Below are positions 15,745 through 24,445 of a stretch of DNA of 64,000 bases, piece after piece (position 1 is the first letter of the stretch; each line of letters begins with the position of its first letter). The notes below the pieces were generated by a model that saw only the letters and a list, made by a program, of their open reading frames with translations, had not been told where the DNA came from and ran no database searches. The stretch is from Altererythrobacter sp. KTW20L (GTDB lineage Bacteria > Pseudomonadota > Alphaproteobacteria > Sphingomonadales > Sphingomonadaceae). The position numbers were made by a program, and so were the translations under genes. The stretch covers positions 1-64,000 of the forward strand of contig NZ_JAMFLH010000004.1 in NCBI RefSeq assembly GCF_023501975.1. Reading direction: 5' to 3'.

Positions 15745-16176
15745 ATGGCCAAGAAGATCGAAGGTTATATCAACCTGCAGGTGCCCGCGGGCTCTGCCAC
15801 TCCGTCGCCGCCGATCGGCCCGGCCCTGGGCCAGCGCGGCGTCAACATCATGGAATTCTGCAAGGCCTTCAACGCCGCCACCGGCGACATGGAAAAGGGC
15901 ATGCCGATTCCCGTCAAGATCACCGTCTATGGCGATCGCAGCTTCACCTTCATCACCAAGACCCCGCCTGCCAGCTACCTGCTGAAGAAGGCTGCGGGCC
16001 TGAAGTCGGGTTCGAAGGAACCGGGCAAGGTCGTGGCCGCCACGGTCACCAAGACCCAGGTGCGCGAGATCGCCGAAACCAAGATGGCGAACCTCAATGC
16101 AAATACGATCGACCAGGCCATGAAGATCATCGAAGGCACTGCCCGTTCGATGGGCCTCGATGTGGTGGAGGGCTAA
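15745..16176 (+). CDS. rplK: 50S ribosomal protein L11
   Basis: 143 residues, the standard length. It starts [16 protein letters not shown] after an AAAGGAG box. The N-terminal domain carries [23 protein letters not shown] and the C-terminal rRNA-binding domain ends in [13 protein letters not shown]. Four bases separate it from rplA. Confidence 0.98.
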   Translation: MAKKIEGYINLQVPAGSATPSPPIGPALGQRGVNIMEFCKAFNAATGDMEKGMPIPVKITVYGDRSFTFITKTPPASYLLKKAAGLKSGSKEPGKVVAATVTKTQVREIAETKMANLNANTIDQAMKIIEGTARSMGLDVVEG

Positions 16177-16180
16177 GAAC

Positions 16181-16873
16181 ATGGCAAAGCTGACCAAGAA
16201 GAACAAGGTTCTGGCCACCCTTGACCGCGAGAAGCTCTACACGGTTGACGAGGCAATCGCCCTGCTGCGCACCCACGCCGCCAAGTTCGACGAAACCGTC
16301 GAAGTGGCGATGAACCTGGGCGTCGATCCGCGCCATGCCGACCAGATGGTCCGCGGCATGGTGTCGCTGCCCTCGGGCACCGGCAAGGACGTGAAGGTTG
16401 CCGTGTTCGCCCGTGGCGAGAACGCCGAAAAGGCGCTGGCTGCCGGTGCCGACAAGGTCGGTGCGGAAGACCTGATGGAAGACATGCTGGCCGGCAACCT
16501 CGATTATGACCGCGTGATTGCCTCGCCGGACATGATGGGCGTGGTGGGCCGCCTCGGCAAGACGCTCGGCCCCAAGGGCCTGATGCCGAACCCGAAGCTC
16601 GGCACTGTCACTCCCAACGTGGCCCAGGCCGTGAAGGACGCCAAGGGCGGCCAGGTCGAATTCCGCGTTGAAAAGCAGGGCATCATCCATTCGGGCATCG
16701 GCAAGCTGTCGTTCGCCGACGATGCGCTGAAAGCCAACTTCACCGCGCTGACCCAGGCCGTGGTCAAGGCCAAGCCCTCGGGCTCGAAGGGCAAGTACGT
16801 CCGCAAGGTGTCGATCACCTCGTCGATGGGCCCGGGCCTGAAGCTGGACCTGGCCGAGGTTGAAGGCGCGTAA
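16181..16873 (+). CDS. rplA: 50S ribosomal protein L1
   Basis: 230 residues. Typical L1 signatures: [19 protein letters not shown] near residue 47, [20 protein letters not shown] near 124 and the C-terminal [17 protein letters not shown]. The ATG at 16181 (MAKLTKKNK) is chosen over an upstream in-frame codon. L1 is a 50S stalk protein and a known translational repressor of its own operon in other bacteria. Confidence 0.98.
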   Translation: MAKLTKKNKVLATLDREKLYTVDEAIALLRTHAAKFDETVEVAMNLGVDPRHADQMVRGMVSLPSGTGKDVKVAVFARGENAEKALAAGADKVGAEDLMEDMLAGNLDYDRVIASPDMMGVVGRLGKTLGPKGLMPNPKLGTVTPNVAQAVKDAKGGQVEFRVEKQGIIHSGIGKLSFADDALKANFTALTQAVVKAKPSGSKGKYVRKVSITSSMGPGLKLDLAEVEGA

Positions 16874-16900
16874 GCGAGCCTTCCTTCGGGATTATTCAAG

Positions 16901-16933
16901 AGGCCGGCGGGAGCGATCCTGCCGGCCTTTTTG
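16901..16933 (+). terminator. Rho-independent terminator of rplKA
   Basis: AGGCCGGC and GCCGGCCT form a strong stem, extendable by a few pairs, followed by TTTTTG. It starts 28 bp after the rplA stop. Confidence 0.9.
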
Positions 16934-16991
16934 TTTTGTATTGGGGCTGGAGCGGGGGTGGAAAGAAGCCGCTTAACGGAGCTTTCCCCGG

Positions 16992-17183
16992 TCAGTCGTG
17001 ATTATGGACTGCCTTGCGAGCCTTCCTCCAATGCAGAGACGCGACCAGAATGCCGGCAGCAACGCATATGGCACCCCACCAAGTTGTCATCTCATGATAG
17101 CCAAATGCCCAATCCAGGATCAGCAAGGTTATCCCTGCCCCGACAAGCATTGAAGTTAACCTTTCGAGCACCGCATCCACCAA
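16992..17183 (-). CDS. Small membrane protein, hypothetical
   Basis: 63 residues from a TTG start (GTG at 17180 also possible). Two hydrophobic segments ([17 protein letters not shown] and [18 protein letters not shown]) are joined by a short polar loop, with a basic C-terminus. No family is recognised. It lies alone between the rplKA terminator and the REP/GIY-YIG element. Moderate support only. Confidence 0.45.
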   Translation of the reverse strand: MVDAVLERLTSMLVGAGITLLILDWAFGYHEMTTWWGAICVAAGILVASLHWRKARKAVHNHD

Positions 17184-17287
17184 TCAGTCCCTCACTATCG
17201 ACTTGATAGTGCCGAGGTTGGCAGGTGTGGGCAACGTCCGCAATGGGGGCGTTTGCGGTCAGTGTGCGATCACCGCGACCCTTCTCC

Positions 17288-17697
17288 CATTCGTCATCCT
17301 GAACTTGTTTCAGGATCCATCCCTCGGTTTGCGCGGAGCAAGCGGGGGCAGGCCGATCCCTGGGGCAAGGTCGTGCCAATCAGGGTTGTCGCTCTGGATC
17401 AGGTTGATCTTCCATTGGCGGTGCCAGTTTTTCAATTGCTTCTCGCGGGTGATGGCCAGGTCCATCGTGCCAAATTCTTCGAAACGGACCAAACGATAGA
17501 CGGAATATCGGCTGGTGAAGCCACCACTCACTCCGGTCCGATGTTGGAACATCCGGCCCACCAGTTCGGATGTCACGCCGATATAGATTGCGCCGAAGGG
17601 CTTGCTGGCAAGAAGATAGACGCAAGGGTGGCGTTCGCGCGGCATGGCTCCGAGTGTGCCGCCCGATGGATCCTGAAACAAGTTCAGGATGACGGTT
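17288..17697. mobile_element. REP-bounded GIY-YIG element, ~410 bp
   Basis: Two REP hairpins (stem ATCCTGAA / TTCAGGAT, loop CTTGT) lie in inverted orientation at about 17293-17320 and 17667-17694 and enclose one GIY-YIG ORF on the minus strand. The stop codon of that ORF is made by the left hairpin arm itself (GGATCCTGA on the minus strand). The left boundary CCATTCGTCATCC is the same as in the miniature copy at 1867. I see no clear target duplication. The layout recalls REP elements paired with RAYT transposases, but with a GIY-YIG nuclease instead. Mobility is inferred. Confidence 0.6.
17310..17645 (-). CDS. GIY-YIG nuclease family protein (UPF0213/UvrC-N-like, single domain)
   Basis: 111 residues from ATG at 17645; an upstream TTG would start inside the hairpin and is rejected. 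The GIY-YIG core runs from CVYLLASKPFGAIYIGVTSEL (residues 8-28) with Tyr in both halves, through HRTGVSGGFTSRYSVYRLVRFE to a C-terminal REKQLKNWHRQWKINLI helix. The catalytic-type Arg (ELVGRMFQH) and Glu (TREKQLK) are present. The last codons (DGS-stop) lie in the REP arm. Such small proteins are common in sphingomonad genomes; their substrate is not known. Confidence 0.8.
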   Translation of the reverse strand: MPRERHPCVYLLASKPFGAIYIGVTSELVGRMFQHRTGVSGGFTSRYSVYRLVRFEEFGTMDLAITREKQLKNWHRQWKINLIQSDNPDWHDLAPGIGLPPLAPRKPRDGS

Positions 17698-17799
17698 GGT
17701 GTTTGCGTAAGACGGGCCCGACTTTCCTACAGCCCCCCAGCCATGCCACCCCCGGCTCATGGCCACCGCACACCCCTCCAGCGCGTTTCTCCCGGCAGG

Positions 17800-17898
17800 G
17801 TGTCACTTTGTCACCCACCCCCGCAAGCCCGCACAAATCCGCCATTTTCGGGCCCGAAACAAAGGTGACACCCTGTCACTTCTGTCACCTTTGTCAGC
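17800..17898. repeat. GTGTCAC-type repeat, copy 1 (~100 bp)
   Basis: The left box is GTGTCACTTTGTCACC (17800-17815). The right box at 17860-17896 holds AAAGGTGACACCCTGTCAC followed by a TTCTGTCACCTTTGTC tail. A second copy in reverse orientation is at 39032-39134. The boxes form several overlapping GTGACA/TGTCAC palindromes. It occupies most of the 329-bp spacer before the transhydrogenase gene, where no gene is seen. Confidence 0.7.
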
Positions 17899-17974
17899 CC
17901 CTCGGTCCGTATTTCCCGCAGGGTTAACCCGACACCGCCCGCCCCGTTCTACCCTTGCAAGGGAGCATGGGCAT

Positions 17975-19444
17975 ATGGCGCGTTTCGATTTCGTGGTGCT
18001 GGGCAGCGGGCCTGCGGGGCGGCGGGCGGCGATCCAGGCGGCCAAGCTGGGCAAAAGCGTGCTGGTGGTCGATGACCGCTCCAAGGTGGGCGGCGTCTCG
18101 GTCCACACCGGCACGATCCCGTCCAAGACCCTGCGGGAAACGGCGCTCAACCTGTCGGGCTGGCGCGAGCGGGGCTTCTATGGCCGGTCCTATCGCGCCA
18201 AGGGCGATATCGTGTCGGAAGACCTGTCGATGCGCATGGCGCGGACCTGCGAATACGAAGTCGCCGTGCTTGAACACCAGTTCGCCCGCAACGGGGTTAA
18301 GACCATGGTCGGGCGCGGGCGGTTCGATGGACCCGGCAGGATCGTGGTGGAGCGGCGCGAGGAAGGCCGCAATTTCGAGGAGGTGGTCGAAGCGGGCAAG
18401 GTGCTGATCGCGGTCGGCACCCAGCCGCATCGCCCGGCCCATATCCCGTTCAACGATACCAATGTGTTCGATAGCGACAGTTTCATCGCCCGGCCGCGCT
18501 TGCCGCGCAGCCTGGCAGTCGTCGGGGGCGGGGTGATCGGGGTGGAATATGCCACGATCTTCTCCGCCCTCGACGTACCCGTCACCCTGATCGATCCGCG
18601 CGCCCGGCTGCTCGATTTCCTCGATGGCGAGATCGTGGACAACCTCGTCCACCTGATGCGCGACAACGGCATGACCCTGCGGCTGGGCGGCATGGTCGAC
18701 AAGATCCGCTTCGCCGCCAACGGCAATCCGGTCTGCATGCTGGAGGACGGGCGGCAGGTCTCGGCTGAAGTCGTGCTGTTCACCGCAGGCCGTTCGGGCG
18801 CAACCGGCTCGCTCGGCCTCGATACGGTCGGGCTGAAGGTGGACCGGCGCGGCTATCTGGAGGTGGACCGCACCACCTTCCAGACCAGCGTGGCCGGCAT
18901 CTATGCGGCGGGCGACGTGGTGGGCTTCCCCTGCCTTGCCTCGGTCTCGATGGAACAGGGCCGCTCTGCCGCCTGCCATGCTTTTGATGCGCCTTACAGC
19001 ACCGAGGGGAAGTCGAACCCCTACGGCGTCTATTCGGTGCCGGAACTCTCCGCGGTCGGCATGTCGGAAGAGCAGGTGCGCGAGGCCGACATTGCCTACG
19101 AATGCGGCGTGGCGCGGTTCCGCGAGACCAGCCGCGGACACATCATGGGCATGGACTATGGCGTGCTGAAGATGATCTGCGCGCGCGATACGCGCAAGGT
19201 GCTGGGCGTCCACATCATCGGCGAAGGGGCGAGCGAGCTGATCCACATCGGGCAGGCGGTGATCAACCTGGGCGGGACGGTGGACTATTTCGTGGAGAAC
19301 AGCTTCAACTATCCGACGCTCGCCGAAGGCTACAAGATTGCCGCGCTAGATGTGTGGAACAGGCTGCAGGCCCAGGCGGCGGATGTGGTAGAGCTGCCGG
19401 TTGCTGCGGCCCGCCCGGCGCGGCCTAGATCCCGCCGCGCGTGA
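17975..19444 (+). CDS. sthA: Soluble (Si-specific) NAD(P)+ transhydrogenase
   Basis: 489 residues, slightly longer than the usual ~466 because of an Ala/Arg-rich tail. FAD Rossmann motif GSGPAGRRAA at ~9-18 and NAD(P) motif VVGGGVIGVEYATIF near 177. The redox-disulphide region of lipoamide dehydrogenases is replaced by GGVSVHTGTIPSKTLRET, lacking both cysteines, as in SthA. It interconverts NADPH and NADH in the cytoplasm. The ATG at 17975 is chosen on homology. The 3' end overlaps the converging cinA-like gene by 20 bp. Confidence 0.9.
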   Translation: MARFDFVVLGSGPAGRRAAIQAAKLGKSVLVVDDRSKVGGVSVHTGTIPSKTLRETALNLSGWRERGFYGRSYRAKGDIVSEDLSMRMARTCEYEVAVLEHQFARNGVKTMVGRGRFDGPGRIVVERREEGRNFEEVVEAGKVLIAVGTQPHRPAHIPFNDTNVFDSDSFIARPRLPRSLAVVGGGVIGVEYATIFSALDVPVTLIDPRARLLDFLDGEIVDNLVHLMRDNGMTLRLGGMVDKIRFAANGNPVCMLEDGRQVSAEVVLFTAGRSGATGSLGLDTVGLKVDRRGYLEVDRTTFQTSVAGIYAAGDVVGFPCLASVSMEQGRSAACHAFDAPYSTEGKSNPYGVYSVPELSAVGMSEEQVREADIAYECGVARFRETSRGHIMGMDYGVLKMICARDTRKVLGVHIIGEGASELIHIGQAVINLGGTVDYFVENSFNYPTLAEGYKIAALDVWNRLQAQAADVVELPVAAARPARPRSRRA

Positions 19445-20189
19445 AGGCGAACCCGCGTTCCTCCAGCCCCAGGCACAGCGCGTCCATGCAGACGGCGAGC
19501 AGCGCGGCGTCGGTCGAACGGACCACGAAGTTGGCCCCGGTGCGGCCTTCGCGGAAGAAGGGGTATGAGCCGATCTGGCAGCCGGGATGGGCCTTTTCGG
19601 TTGCGCGCAAAAGGTCGGCCACTTCGCTTTCCTTGATCCACCCGCCGACCGTATCGGTCAGCAGCGGCAGCCCGCCCTCCAGCGTGCCGGTCAGCGCCTC
19701 CAGCATCTGCGCGGTAATGCCCGGCACGCCAGCCATCAGGAATACGTTCGCCACCTTGATCCCCGGCGCACCCGACATGCGGTTGGGGATGAGGTCCGCG
19801 CCTTCAGGCGTACGGGCCATGCGAAGGCGGGCCTCGGTCAGGCCGCCTTCCTTGTCCTTGTAGTAGTCCGCCAGGATCGCGTGGGCTTCGGGATGGACAA
19901 TGACAGGAACGCCCAAGGCCAGGGCCACGGCATCGACGGTGATGTCATCGTGGGTCGGGCCGATGCCGCCGGTGGTGAAGAGGTAATCGTGCTGGGTCCG
20001 CAGCGCGTTCACCGCAGCGGCGATGGCTTCCATGTCGTCGGCCACCACGCGCACTTCGGTAAGGCGGATGCCCTGCACCTGCAGCCAGCTCGCCACCTGG
20101 GCGATGTTCTTGTCATGGGTCCGGCCCGAGAGGATCTCGTCGCCGATCACCACCATGCCGGCGGTGTAGATGCGGGTTGTTGCTGTCAT
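19425..20189 (-). CDS. CinA-type molybdopterin-binding domain protein
   Basis: 254 residues, only the MoaB/Mog-like N-terminal half of CinA. Motifs: AGMVVIGDEILSGRTHDKNIAQVASWL at ~10-36, FTTGGIGPTHDDITVDAVA near 71-89 and PNRMSGAPGIKVANVFLMAGVPG near 136-158. The full-length CinA deamidase domain is absent. It may act on pyridine-nucleotide or related damage products. It is 9 bp downstream of the monooxygenase gene. Confidence 0.85.
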   Translation of the reverse strand: MTATTRIYTAGMVVIGDEILSGRTHDKNIAQVASWLQVQGIRLTEVRVVADDMEAIAAAVNALRTQHDYLFTTGGIGPTHDDITVDAVALALGVPVIVHPEAHAILADYYKDKEGGLTEARLRMARTPEGADLIPNRMSGAPGIKVANVFLMAGVPGITAQMLEALTGTLEGGLPLLTDTVGGWIKESEVADLLRATEKAHPGCQIGSYPFFREGRTGANFVVRSTDAALLAVCMDALCLGLEERGFAFTRGGI

Positions 20190-20198
20190 GGCGGGGAG

Positions 20199-21695
20199 TT
20201 AGGCCAATTCACCCGCCCGCGCCACCGGACTTTGGGCGGGGGTGGGGGCGGGGGTGAAGGCAAGCACCCCGTCGTCCACCGGCCTGTCGCGGTAATCGGC
20301 CAAGTCGGCGAGGTAATCCATGTTGAGCCGCCAGGGCAGAGCGGCCTCGCTCTTCGGCATCAGCCCTGCGGCACGGCGAATATAGCCGGACGAGAAGCCG
20401 AACGAGGGATCGACCGCCGTGTCCGGATCGTCGTGCTCCCTCACCGGGCGGGCCACGGTGGCACCGCGCGCGGTCATCTCGTTCAGAACCCGGCAGGCGT
20501 ATTGCGCGGTCATGTCGGCCCGCAAGGTCCAGCTGGCGTTGAGATAGCCGAACACCACGGCCAGGTTCGGCACATTGGAGAACATGCAGTTGCGATAGAA
20601 CCAGCGGTCCTCCCAGTGCACCGCCACGCCATCCAGCGTCACCGCGATCCCGCCGCCGATGGCGAGCGTCAGCCCGGTGGCCGTAACCAGCATGTCGGCG
20701 GCAAGGCGCGCGCCATCGTCCAGCACCACGCCGTCTGCCTCCACCCGCGCGATGTGGCCGGTGGCGACAGAGGCCTTGCCCTGCCGGATGGCGCGGAACA
20801 GGTCGCCATCGGGCACCAGGCACAGCCGCTGCTCCCATGGGCCATAGGGCGGGAGGAAATGCTGCGGATCGTAAGCCTCGCCGAGCTGGCGCTTCAGCCT
20901 GCGGGTGAGGAAGGCAGCCACCCTGGCCGGATTGGAACGGGCGCGGCGGAAGATGAGCGCATGGAGCCGCGTGTTGATGAAGCGGGTCACGCGGTAGGCG
21001 AGCTTCTCCGGCAGCAGGCTGCGCAAGCTCCGCGCCAGCCGGTCCACCGAAGGCTGGGCAACCATCCATGTCGGCGTGCGCTGGAGCATGGTGACGTGGA
21101 CCGCCTGCCCGGCAAGTGCAGGCACGAGGGTAACGGCAGTCGCGCCCGATCCGATCACCACCACGCGGCGGCCAGACCAGTCGAGATCCTGCGGCCAGAA
21201 CTGCGGATGGACTACGGCTCCTGCAAACTGCTCGAGACCGGGAATGTCCGCCCGGTGCGGCTGGTAGTAATCGTAATAACCCGAGGCAAGATAGAGGAAG
21301 CGCGCGGTCATGGTGTGGCGCCCGGCGGCATCCTCCAGCGTCACGTGCCACAGCGCGTCCGCCTCGCGCCAGTCGGCCGCGATCACGCGGGTGCCATAGC
21401 GGGTGTGCCGGTCCAGCCCGCGTTCGGCGATGATCCGGTCGAGATAGGCGAGGATGTCCTCGCCATCGGCAATCGCCTTGGCCCCGCGCCACGGGGCGAA
21501 GGAAAAGCCCAGCGTGTGCATGTCCGAATCGGAACGCACGCCGGGATAGCGGAACAGGTCCCAGGTGCCGCCCGGGCGGTCCCGCGCCTCGATAATGGCA
21601 AAGCTGCGTTGCGGGCACAGGTCCTGCAGGTGCGCGGCCATCGATATGCCGCCAATCCCCGCTCCGACAATCAGGACATCGACAGGGTGTTCCAT
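20199..21695 (-). CDS. Flavin-containing monooxygenase, Baeyer-Villiger type
   Basis: 498 residues. First FAD motif GAGIGGISMAAHL at ~11-23; the Baeyer-Villiger fingerprint FAGAVVHPQFWP (FxGxxxHxxxW/P form) lies near residue 155; the NADPH motif GSGATAVTLVPALA is near 180. It uses O2 and NADPH to oxidise ketones or heteroatoms; substrate unknown. The gene is alone in orientation with cinA and just downstream of the C1/folate genes, but a link to them is not shown. Confidence 0.85.
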   Translation of the reverse strand: MEHPVDVLIVGAGIGGISMAAHLQDLCPQRSFAIIEARDRPGGTWDLFRYPGVRSDSDMHTLGFSFAPWRGAKAIADGEDILAYLDRIIAERGLDRHTRYGTRVIAADWREADALWHVTLEDAAGRHTMTARFLYLASGYYDYYQPHRADIPGLEQFAGAVVHPQFWPQDLDWSGRRVVVIGSGATAVTLVPALAGQAVHVTMLQRTPTWMVAQPSVDRLARSLRSLLPEKLAYRVTRFINTRLHALIFRRARSNPARVAAFLTRRLKRQLGEAYDPQHFLPPYGPWEQRLCLVPDGDLFRAIRQGKASVATGHIARVEADGVVLDDGARLAADMLVTATGLTLAIGGGIAVTLDGVAVHWEDRWFYRNCMFSNVPNLAVVFGYLNASWTLRADMTAQYACRVLNEMTARGATVARPVREHDDPDTAVDPSFGFSSGYIRRAAGLMPKSEAALPWRLNMDYLADLADYRDRPVDDGVLAFTPAPTPAQSPVARAGELA

Positions 21696-21779
21696 GCCGC
21701 TGGATTGCCAGTCGGCGCACGGCCTGTCACCAAAAGATCGGGCGGACCTGATGCCCGCCCGGATCCCTTGAACCCCGAA

Positions 21780-22694
21780 TTACTTGAACATGCTGCGGTC
21801 AGGCGCGTCGGCATAGTCGTTGGCCGCGCCGTTCCCCGCTTGCAGCGCCTTGGCCGCCTGGACGGTGTTGGCGAGCAGGCAGGCGATGGTCATCGGGCCG
21901 ACGCCGCCGGGCACGGGCGTGATCGCCTTGGCGTGCTGGCATTCGTCGAACGCGACATCGCCCAGCAGCTTCTCCTTGCCATCATCGCCCATCACGCGGG
22001 TGATGCCGACATCGATGATCACCGCGCCGTCCTTCACCCAGCTTCCCTTGACCAACTGAGGAGCGCCCGCGGCGGCCACGATGATATCGGCCTTGCGGCA
22101 GATCTCGGACAGGTTGGCGGTGTAGATGTGGGTCACGGTCACGGTGCATTCGGCATCGAGCAGCAGGTTCGCCACTGGCTTGCCGACGATGTTCGACTTG
22201 CCGATCACCACCGCGTCCTTGCCCTTGAAATCGTCGATCACCGACTGGAGCAGGATCATCACGCCCAGCGGGGTGCAGGGCACGATGCCGCCGGTGCCGG
22301 TGGACAAGCGGCCCACGTTGACCGGGTGGAAGCCGTCCACGTCCTTGTCCGGGCTGATCGAGCGCAGCACCAGCCGCGTGTCGATATGGTCGGGCAGGGG
22401 AACCTGGCACAGGATGCCGTGGATCGCCGGATCGGCATTCATTTCGTGGACGATGGCCAGCAGGTCTTCCTGGCTCGTATCGGCGGGCAGGCGGCGTTCG
22501 ATCGAGGTCACGCCGACCTTCTGGCAGGCCTTGATCTTGCGGCGGACATAGACCTGGCTCGCGCCATCGTCGCCCACCAGGATCACGGCGAGGCCGGGCC
22601 GCTGCATGCCTGCAGCGACCATCTCGTCCACCTGGGCCTTGGTCTTTTCGTCAAGGCTGTTGGCGACCGCCTTGCCGTCGATCAGCTCCGCCAT
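21780..22694 (-). CDS. folD: Bifunctional methylene-THF dehydrogenase / methenyl-THF cyclohydrolase
   Basis: 304 residues. Family signatures: DDGASQVYVRRKIKACQKVGV near residues 43-63 with the catalytic Lys, and TPVPGGVGPMTIACLLANT near 250. It interconverts 5,10-methylene-, methenyl- and 10-formyl-THF with NADP+. It follows metF by a single base on the same strand. Next to a folate-dependent O-demethylase, it would oxidise the C1 units released from methoxyl groups. Confidence 0.95.
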   Translation of the reverse strand: MAELIDGKAVANSLDEKTKAQVDEMVAAGMQRPGLAVILVGDDGASQVYVRRKIKACQKVGVTSIERRLPADTSQEDLLAIVHEMNADPAIHGILCQVPLPDHIDTRLVLRSISPDKDVDGFHPVNVGRLSTGTGGIVPCTPLGVMILLQSVIDDFKGKDAVVIGKSNIVGKPVANLLLDAECTVTVTHIYTANLSEICRKADIIVAAAGAPQLVKGSWVKDGAVIIDVGITRVMGDDGKEKLLGDVAFDECQHAKAITPVPGGVGPMTIACLLANTVQAAKALQAGNGAANDYADAPDRSMFK

Positions 22695-22695
22695 C

Positions 22696-23568
22696 TTACG
22701 AGTGCTTGGCGTGGTAGGCGTTGATCCATTCGGCCGACGCGGTGAGCGCGCCGAACGGGTAGAAGTGCAGGCGAACGCGGCCGTGGCTGTCGTTCAGCTT
22801 GTCGCCCAGCGAGTTCACCAGCTTGTCCGGACCGGCGCTGCCGATCAGGTTGGTGATGCTGATGCCGTACTTCTTCATCACGCTGGCCGACGCGCCAACG
22901 CCGCAGCGTTTGGCAAAGCCGAGCAGACGCTTGATGCCGGCCGGGCCAGGGACGCCGAGGCGCACCGGCACGTCGATGCCGCGCTGGCGCATCTCGGCCA
23001 GCCATTCGACAATGGCATCGTCGTCGAAAGCGAACTGGGTGACGACCAGCGGGGTCATGCCGTGGGCGCGCACTGCCGCGATCTTCTTTTCCATCCAGAT
23101 CCACAGATCGGCGGGAGTGTTGTTGGGGTGGCCTTCCGGGTGGCCGCCGACGCCGACGATTTCGATGCCGTGCTTTTCCAGCAGGCCGCTTTCGATGATC
23201 TGCAGCGAATCGGAATAGGGGCCTTCGGGCTCGGGCGGGTCACCGGCGATGATGAAGACGCGCTTCACCTGGGCCTTGGTGGTGATTTCGCCCAGATACC
23301 AGTTGAGCTGCTCGGCGCTTTCGATGCGGCGTGCGGAAAGGTGGACGATCGGCTCGAACCCCAGTTCGCGCACCAGCACGGCGGCTTCGACCCGCTGCGA
23401 CAGTTCTTCGCCCGGCAGGAAGGTCACGGCGACCTGGGTGCCGGGGCGGATCAGCGGGGCTGCTTCACGCAGGCCTTCGATCTCCTTCGCCGTCATTTCC
23501 AGCGAATAGCCGTCCACCATGTTGTCGGGGTTCTTTTCCCAGTTCGGGTGAATCGCTGCGTAGGACAT
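22696..23568 (-). CDS. metF: Methylenetetrahydrofolate reductase
   Basis: About 290 residues from ATG at 23568, preceded by AGGAGAAG. The TIM-barrel fold with FAD-binding motifs is seen: VTFLPGEELSQRVEAAVLV near 48, VFIIAGDPPEPEGPYSDSL near 105, GVGGHPEGHPN near 140 and VVTQFAFD near 176. In sphingomonad lignin cultures such a MetF runs in reverse, oxidising the 5-methyl-THF made by LigM. Its divergent partner region leads to the hydrolase and O-demethylase genes. Confidence 0.9.
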   Translation of the reverse strand: MSYAAIHPNWEKNPDNMVDGYSLEMTAKEIEGLREAAPLIRPGTQVAVTFLPGEELSQRVEAAVLVRELGFEPIVHLSARRIESAEQLNWYLGEITTKAQVKRVFIIAGDPPEPEGPYSDSLQIIESGLLEKHGIEIVGVGGHPEGHPNNTPADLWIWMEKKIAAVRAHGMTPLVVTQFAFDDDAIVEWLAEMRQRGIDVPVRLGVPGPAGIKRLLGFAKRCGVGASASVMKKYGISITNLIGSAGPDKLVNSLGDKLNDSHGRVRLHFYPFGALTASAEWINAYHAKHS

Positions 23569-23655
23569 CGAATCTTCTCCTCTCAAGCTCGCTTCTCGCG
23601 CGGGGCTTTACGCCTAGTGCGCGTCGTCAGAAAGCCCCTAGCGCAGGGCGCTTTA

Positions 23656-23669
23656 TTCGTATAGACGAA
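23656..23669. promoter_or_regulatory. TTC-N8-GAA palindrome in the metF / hydrolase divergent promoter
   Basis: TTCGT and ACGAA flank ATAG in an A/T-rich patch between the two divergent starts. A similar TTC-N8-GAA is at 28591-28604 before the MetE-like/IclR pair. It could be an IclR operator. This is inference. Confidence 0.35.
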
Positions 23670-23710
23670 AATTTCATAAGAGCGAACAAGGTGAGAGTCC
23701 CCTCCAACCC

Positions 23711-24412
23711 ATGCTGCTGATGCTGCCAGGCCTGATCTGCGATGCGCGCATCTATGCGCCGCAAGTGGCGGCCTTTGCCGATTCGCATGTGGTGAACTCC
23801 TATGGTTCAGCCGATTCGCTGGTCGAGATGGCGCGCATCGCGCTGGCCGAGGCGGACCGCCTGGGGGCCGAGCGATTCGACCTGTTCGGCCATTCGATGG
23901 GTGGCCGCGTGGCGCTCGAAGTGTTCCGCATGGCACCCGACCGCGTGCAGCGGCTGGCGCTGGTTTCCACCGGTGTCCACCCAGTTGGCGCTGATGAACC
24001 GGCCAAGCGCGAGGCGTTGAAGGCGGTGGGCCACAAGAACGGTTTCGAGGTGCTGGTTGATACATGGCTGCCGCCGATGGTGGCCGATGCAGGCCGCGCC
24101 GATCCGGCGATCTATCCTCCCTTGCGCGCCATGTGTCTGTCAATGGACCAGGCCACGTTCGATGCACAGATCAATGCGCTGGTCACCCGGCCCGAGCTGG
24201 ACAGCCTGCTGGGGCAGATTGCCTGCCCGACGCTGGTGATGACCGGCGAACTCGACGCCTGGGCGCCCCCTTCGCAGCACGAGCAGATCGCCGCTGCCAT
24301 TCCTGATTCGCACCTCGTTATCGTTCCGGGTGCTGGCCACATGGTCCAGTTCGAAGCACCCGAAGCGGTCAACGAAGCAATAACCCGCTGGCGTTCCACG
24401 CCCGCATCCTGA
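23711..24412 (+). CDS. Alpha/beta hydrolase
   Basis: 233 residues. The nucleophile elbow GHSMGG is near residue 60, the acid is likely in GELDAWAPP near 178, and the catalytic His is in GAGHMVQFE near 205. It is cytoplasmic. It lies 33 bp upstream of the O-demethylase gene, so the two are probably co-transcribed; it may hydrolyse an ester or C-C bond in the same pathway. Substrate unknown. Confidence 0.85.
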   Translation: MLLMLPGLICDARIYAPQVAAFADSHVVNSYGSADSLVEMARIALAEADRLGAERFDLFGHSMGGRVALEVFRMAPDRVQRLALVSTGVHPVGADEPAKREALKAVGHKNGFEVLVDTWLPPMVADAGRADPAIYPPLRAMCLSMDQATFDAQINALVTRPELDSLLGQIACPTLVMTGELDAWAPPSQHEQIAAAIPDSHLVIVPGAGHMVQFEAPEAVNEAITRWRSTPAS

Positions 24413-24445
24413 CCACCCCGCAAGCCCTCGAGGAGAGGAAAGACC

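Noticed and set aside
17759-17974. N-terminal extension of the transhydrogenase
   Set aside because: It reads through the GTGTCAC repeat and has no SthA likeness; ATG 17975 gives the normal N-terminus.
19587-22724. A 1045-codon open frame on the plus strand
   Set aside because: It runs antisense to cinA-like, monooxygenase and folD genes; its residues are low-complexity (Gly/Arg/His-rich) and no domain is seen. A shadow of GC-rich codon bias.
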